Assembly: GCA_025766275.1 (NCBI GenBank)
Contig: JAFKAC010000007.1
Location: 1,240,001 to 1,304,000 of the forward strand
From: Lactarius indigo
Taxonomy: Eukaryota; Basidiomycota; Agaricomycetes; Russulales; Russulaceae
Reading direction: 5' to 3'
DNA length: 64,000 bases
Notes under the pieces: generated by a model
The model's input: only the letters and a program-made list of their open reading frames with translations
Told to the model about the DNA's origin: nothing
The model's database searches: none
Translations under genes and position numbers: made by a program
Shown: positions 60,612 to 64,000 of the stretch, piece after piece
How the letters are laid out: every line of letters starts with the position of its first letter
Numbering within the stretch: the first letter of the stretch is position 1

Positions 60612-63032
60612 ATGGCCGCACCTTCTGCAAAGCCTATCTCCGGAAAGGTCGTCGCGCAGCATAACTCAAGGGAGAGTTGTTGGATCATCGTACATGGTGC
60701 GTGTCTGCTTTACTGAGTCGCTTGTACAGGTCACTGATGGCCATCCTCAGGCAAGGTGTACGACGTTACCGAGTTCCTGGACGGTACGTTCTGTTGTCTC
60801 TTACTGCCTACAGCTGTTTACCCAACCGGCGCCCCTCGGCTTCATTCCAGAGCATCCCGGTAAGACTCGGATGCTCCCGCACAGATAAATTGACCCACGT
60901 CTCTAATGCTGCCCTATAGGCGGCAGCAAGATCATTCTGAAATACGCCGGAAAGGACGCTACGTGAGTCGTATCATTCACGGCTCTGCTATCGGGTTAAT
61001 TTTGGCGCAGACATGAATACGAGCCGATACACCCCCCAAACGCCATAATTGAGAATCTCCCTCGAGAGAAACAGTGAGCACACCCACTCTCCAACAAATA
61101 GCGCACACTGATCGTACATGAATAGTTTGGGACCCGTAGAGGAAGGCACAGCCGAAAAGATTGCGGTCAAAATAACGGACGAGGAAAGGGCACGCTTGCA
61201 ACGTGTCGAAGCGCGACCGCCATTAGCGGAAATTCTCAACCTACATGACTTCGAAGTACGGACTTGGTCCCCTGGCCTTACTTTCGCTCTGATTCTAATC
61301 GTTGTTCAAGGCAATTGCCAGGCTTACGATGCCTGAGAAGGCATGGGCATATTACTCCTCGGCCTCGGACGACGAAATTACGAATCGCGAGAATCACGCC
61401 GCTTTCCACAGGTCTGTACGGCACTGGATGGTCATGCTTTGGGGCCTCATAGATAATCCTCGTTGCTCCACAGGATTTGGTTTAGGCCTCGCATTATGCG
61501 TGACGTTACAGTTGTCGACACATCTACGTCAATTCTTGGTTACGCGTCAAGTCTGCCAGTATACATAGTCTGTGCGCTTTTCTCCTTGCGTAATTACGCG
61601 CTAATATCTCGTGTAGACTGCGACGGCTCTCGGGAAGCTTGGACATCCAGATGGAGAATTGAATTTGACTCGGGCAGCAGCAAAACGCGGCGTTATCCAA
61701 ATGGTATGCTACTTGCACGCCCTATTACACGCCTGGGATAACATTCGGCCCAGATACCTACTTTGTCGTCGTGTTCCTTCGATGAATTAGTCGACGCTGC
61801 ACAGCCAGGTCAAGTGCAGTTCTTCCAGCTGTATGCGCTCGTCTATACGGCTTCGTTCGTGTTTCACTCACGAGACTCCAAGGTACGTCAACAGGGACCG
61901 CGCGGTGACAAAGCGCATCGTACAACAAGCAGAGAGGCGTGGAATCAAAGCTCTTTTTATCACCGTCGATGCCCCACAACTCGGTCGGCGCGAAAAAGTT
62001 GGATCGTCTTCTGTTGAACTAGAGATTCGCAAGCTGAATCATGAGAATAGGATATGCGTATGACATTTGACGCGGCAGATCCCCACGAAATCGGAAAGTC
62101 TGGCAGTGACCAGGTTGACCGCTCTCGAGGCGCCGCAAAGGCGATCACGGTGGGTAACACGATCAATCAGGCGCGTACTGGCTGACCGTCATCGAACCCA
62201 GGGATTCATCGACCCAGGCCTGAAGTGGGCAGACATATCCTGGTTCAAGAGCATCACAAAAAGTAGTCCACTCCTCTTTGACCTCATTGATCAATCTGAT
62301 CGAACTTTGGTGTGTTGTTTAAAGTGCCGCTCATCCTCAAGGGCGTGCAGACGTGGGAGGATGCCCTCGAAGCATATGATCAGAACCTTGCGGGTGTCGT
62401 CTTGTCGAACCACGGTGGGCGCCAGCTCGACTTTGCACGCTCTGGGATCGAGGTCCTCGTTGAGGTCGTGGAGAAGTTTAAGGAGAAGCGTGGAATCACT
62501 TTCCCGAATGATCGATTCCAGCTCTTCGTTGATGGGGGTGCCAGACGTGCGACGGATGTCTTGAAAGCCATTGCTTTAGGGGCGACTGCGGGTACGCATT
62601 TCAAGCGCTGCACGCTGCGGCGCGAGGTGGATATTGACACGTCTTTGTCAGTGGGAATAGGAAGGCCGTTCTTGTACGCATTCTCAACATACGGCGTCGA
62701 AGGGGTCGATCATGCCCTCCAGATTCTGCAGGTCTGTTTTTCTAAAGAGCCAAAATGAGGTCGCACACCCCTGACTCTAATTATACCGTCCAGGATGAAT
62801 TCGAGATGAACCTGCGCCTCCTTGGCGCGCAGACAATCAAGGACCTTGTCCCCGATATGGTCGATGCATCTAACATCCGCTCTCACCTGGTCACCGTCCC
62901 AAGCGATCGGCTATACGATACCAACTGTACGCCTTTATGTTTCCCAATCGCGCAAAGATCTGAACTTGCCTTCCAGATGAGGGCATGCAACATGCACGTC
63001 TTAGAGAGCTCAAGGCAAAGACGAAACTCTAA
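60612..63032 (+). CDS. flavocytochrome b2-type FMN dehydrogenase, copy A
   Basis: Same domain plan as copy B: cytochrome b5 (residues about 8-85) then FMN alpha-hydroxyacid dehydrogenase. Seventeen exons from 60612-60696 to 62977-63032 keep phase at every join and give 510 aa. It begins MAAPSAKPISGKVVAQHNSR with no clear presequence. The third exon is only 9 nt (60851-60859) and codes the Glu-His-Pro of the heme motif EHPGGSKIILKYAG; the second heme-side His is in ATHEYEPIHPP. FMN-domain hallmarks: YYSSASDDEITNRENHAAF, RIWFRPRIMRDV, FITVDAPQLGRREKDMRM, KMPLILKGVQTWEDAL, catalytic LSNHGGRQLD, FVDGGARRATDVLKAIAL and VGIGRPFLYAFSTYG. The end is NYEGMQHARLRELKAKTKL. The substrate (L-lactate, glyoxylate or another 2-hydroxyacid) is not decided by the motifs. 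Confidence 0.9.
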
Positions 63033-63252
63033 GCCTAACGCATGGTTTTGCTCCAACACCACAGTCCCCTGTACTAGATGCCGACAGTTTTGCTACCATG
63101 TCAATGCGTTATCCGTCATGTACTATATATTTGGGTATCGGGCGTTGAATACCAATCCGCTTGCTATGCTACAGTGCATGAGGCACAGAATAAATAGGCT
63201 GTTCCCCTGGACCCATTCAAGTTGTCCAGCACCCTTGTCCAGTCACCAACCC

Positions 63253-64000
63253 TTAAGCCTCCGTTTTCTCCCCACCGCGCCACCATGGCCCGCCGCTGCT
63301 CGTCCAAGCGGCGACCATCCAAGCCTCATGACGGAACGCGGCGACCGCCTCCGTGTCGGCGTCCCGATCAGCGCGCCACGCGCGGAGCTCCAGGGAGCGT
63401 GCGAGCGCGCTGAACGCCGCCGAGCAGCCCGTGTGCGCTGCCGGGCGCGCGGCGAACGCCTCGCGATGTATGAAGATGAGCTCGAGGTACTCGCCGCACG
63501 TGGTCTGCACCTGCTCCGCGTCCGGGTCGTACCAGTGCGTGAGCGCCTGCAGAAAGGCGCAGGGAGCCGGCGAGGAGGGCGCGTCGGAGGAAACGGAGGG
63601 GGCCGTAGCGGCGGACTGTGGACCGGATCATCAACGGATGGTCATGGAGTAAGTAGTGGGCGGTCAACGTACGTGGGAGCTCCCTGCGTCGTTCATTTGG
63701 ATGTCGGATACGGTGGGCGGCGCGGGTTCCGGCTCGCTTGCCTGCCTCCAGAATAGAGTCAGAAATGTTTTGGGGTCTAGCGAGCCCGCCGAGCGTGGCG
63801 GCGGACGAACGTGCTCACCCTGAACTTGTGTTGCTGCAGGCTGAGCGAGTCGAGTAACGCCGCAAGCTCTATGTCGAGCTAACCAGACCAGATAACACAT
63901 CATCAGAACATCGATCGGAGTACGGATGTACGCTATTTACCTCGGACATAGAGTGCGAATGGACATTGGCGGGAGAGGGCATCGTCATAACCATGGTCTC
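63253..64000 (-). CDS. 3' part of an unrecognised gene (cut by right edge)
   Basis: Four exons on the minus strand: from the edge to 63941, then 63819-63878, 63673-63745 and 63253-63615, joined by GTAAAT...TTAG, GTGAGC...GGAG and GTACGT...ACAG introns in matching phase. Readable pieces are ANVHSHSMSE, LDIELAALLDSLSLQQHKFR, SEPEPAPPTVSDIQM and a last exon with CAFLQALTHWYDPDAEQVQT, TCGEYLELIFIHREAFAA and HEAWMVAAWTSSGG. The last exon is GC-rich. I recognise no family. The helical, alanine-rich C-terminus suggests a soluble protein, but no function is offered. The opposite strand also has a long frame, which I take as a shadow. Confidence 0.5.

Noticed and set aside
63353..63756. Plus-strand frame at the right edge
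   Set aside because: The minus-strand exon chain with three good introns explains this GC-rich stretch better.

Overview
The window is nuclear DNA of a filamentous basidiomycete, most likely an Agaricomycete. Genes lie on both strands and are dense. Most are cut by many short introns (about 45-65 nt, GT...AG, with an occasional GC...AG). The protein types fit this group: a BTB protein of the agaricomycete type, a Bem2-type RasGEF/PH/RhoGAP giant, an eIF4G with an MA3 domain, and expanded flavocytochrome b2-like and arrestin families. Splice joins were worked out by eye by requiring the reading frame to continue across GT/AG pairs, so exon counts and protein lengths are my own models.

Layout, left to right. 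Bases 1-671 hold the 5' part of a BTB gene running off the left edge. INO1 (inositol-phosphate synthase) follows on the minus strand, then an F-box gene (+), a small one-helix membrane protein (-), an SDR-like protein with a degraded catalytic motif (-) and CCT8 (-). A short intron-split gene (+) sits at 15.1-15.5 kb. A 12-exon mitochondrial carrier (-) and the 7-kb BEM2 homologue (-) fill 16.7-25.7 kb. From 25.7 to 34 kb the DNA is mostly decayed: a possible HNH-nuclease remnant and a potassium transporter (TRK) pseudogene, ending at MED31 (+).

The middle block holds PPM1 (PP2A leucine carboxyl methyltransferase, -), eIF4G (-) and a roughly 2.9-kb direct tandem duplication of an alpha-arrestin gene. 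The left copy appears intact and the right copy is broken by several frameshifts. A TMEM70-like mitochondrial membrane protein gene (-) follows; its 3' tip was carried along in the duplication. TIM22 (-) and dynactin p25 (+) share a 133-bp promoter.

The right block (53-63 kb) has two divergent flavocytochrome b2-type dehydrogenase genes pointing away from each other (minus at 53-55 kb, plus at 60.6-63 kb). Between them lies a PEP-mutase/isocitrate-lyase superfamily gene resembling oxaloacetate acetylhydrolase. This arrangement suggests a small lactate/glyoxylate/oxalate metabolic cluster, which I consider the most interesting candidate system here, although the lyase gene seems to carry a frameshift. 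The 3' part of an unrecognised gene runs off the right edge.

I saw no tRNA, rRNA, CRISPR array, intact transposon or prokaryotic feature. Long gene-poor stretches are 2.8-4.9, 13.8-15.1, 15.5-16.7, 25.7-28.6, 49.2-51.0 and 55.2-59.0 kb.
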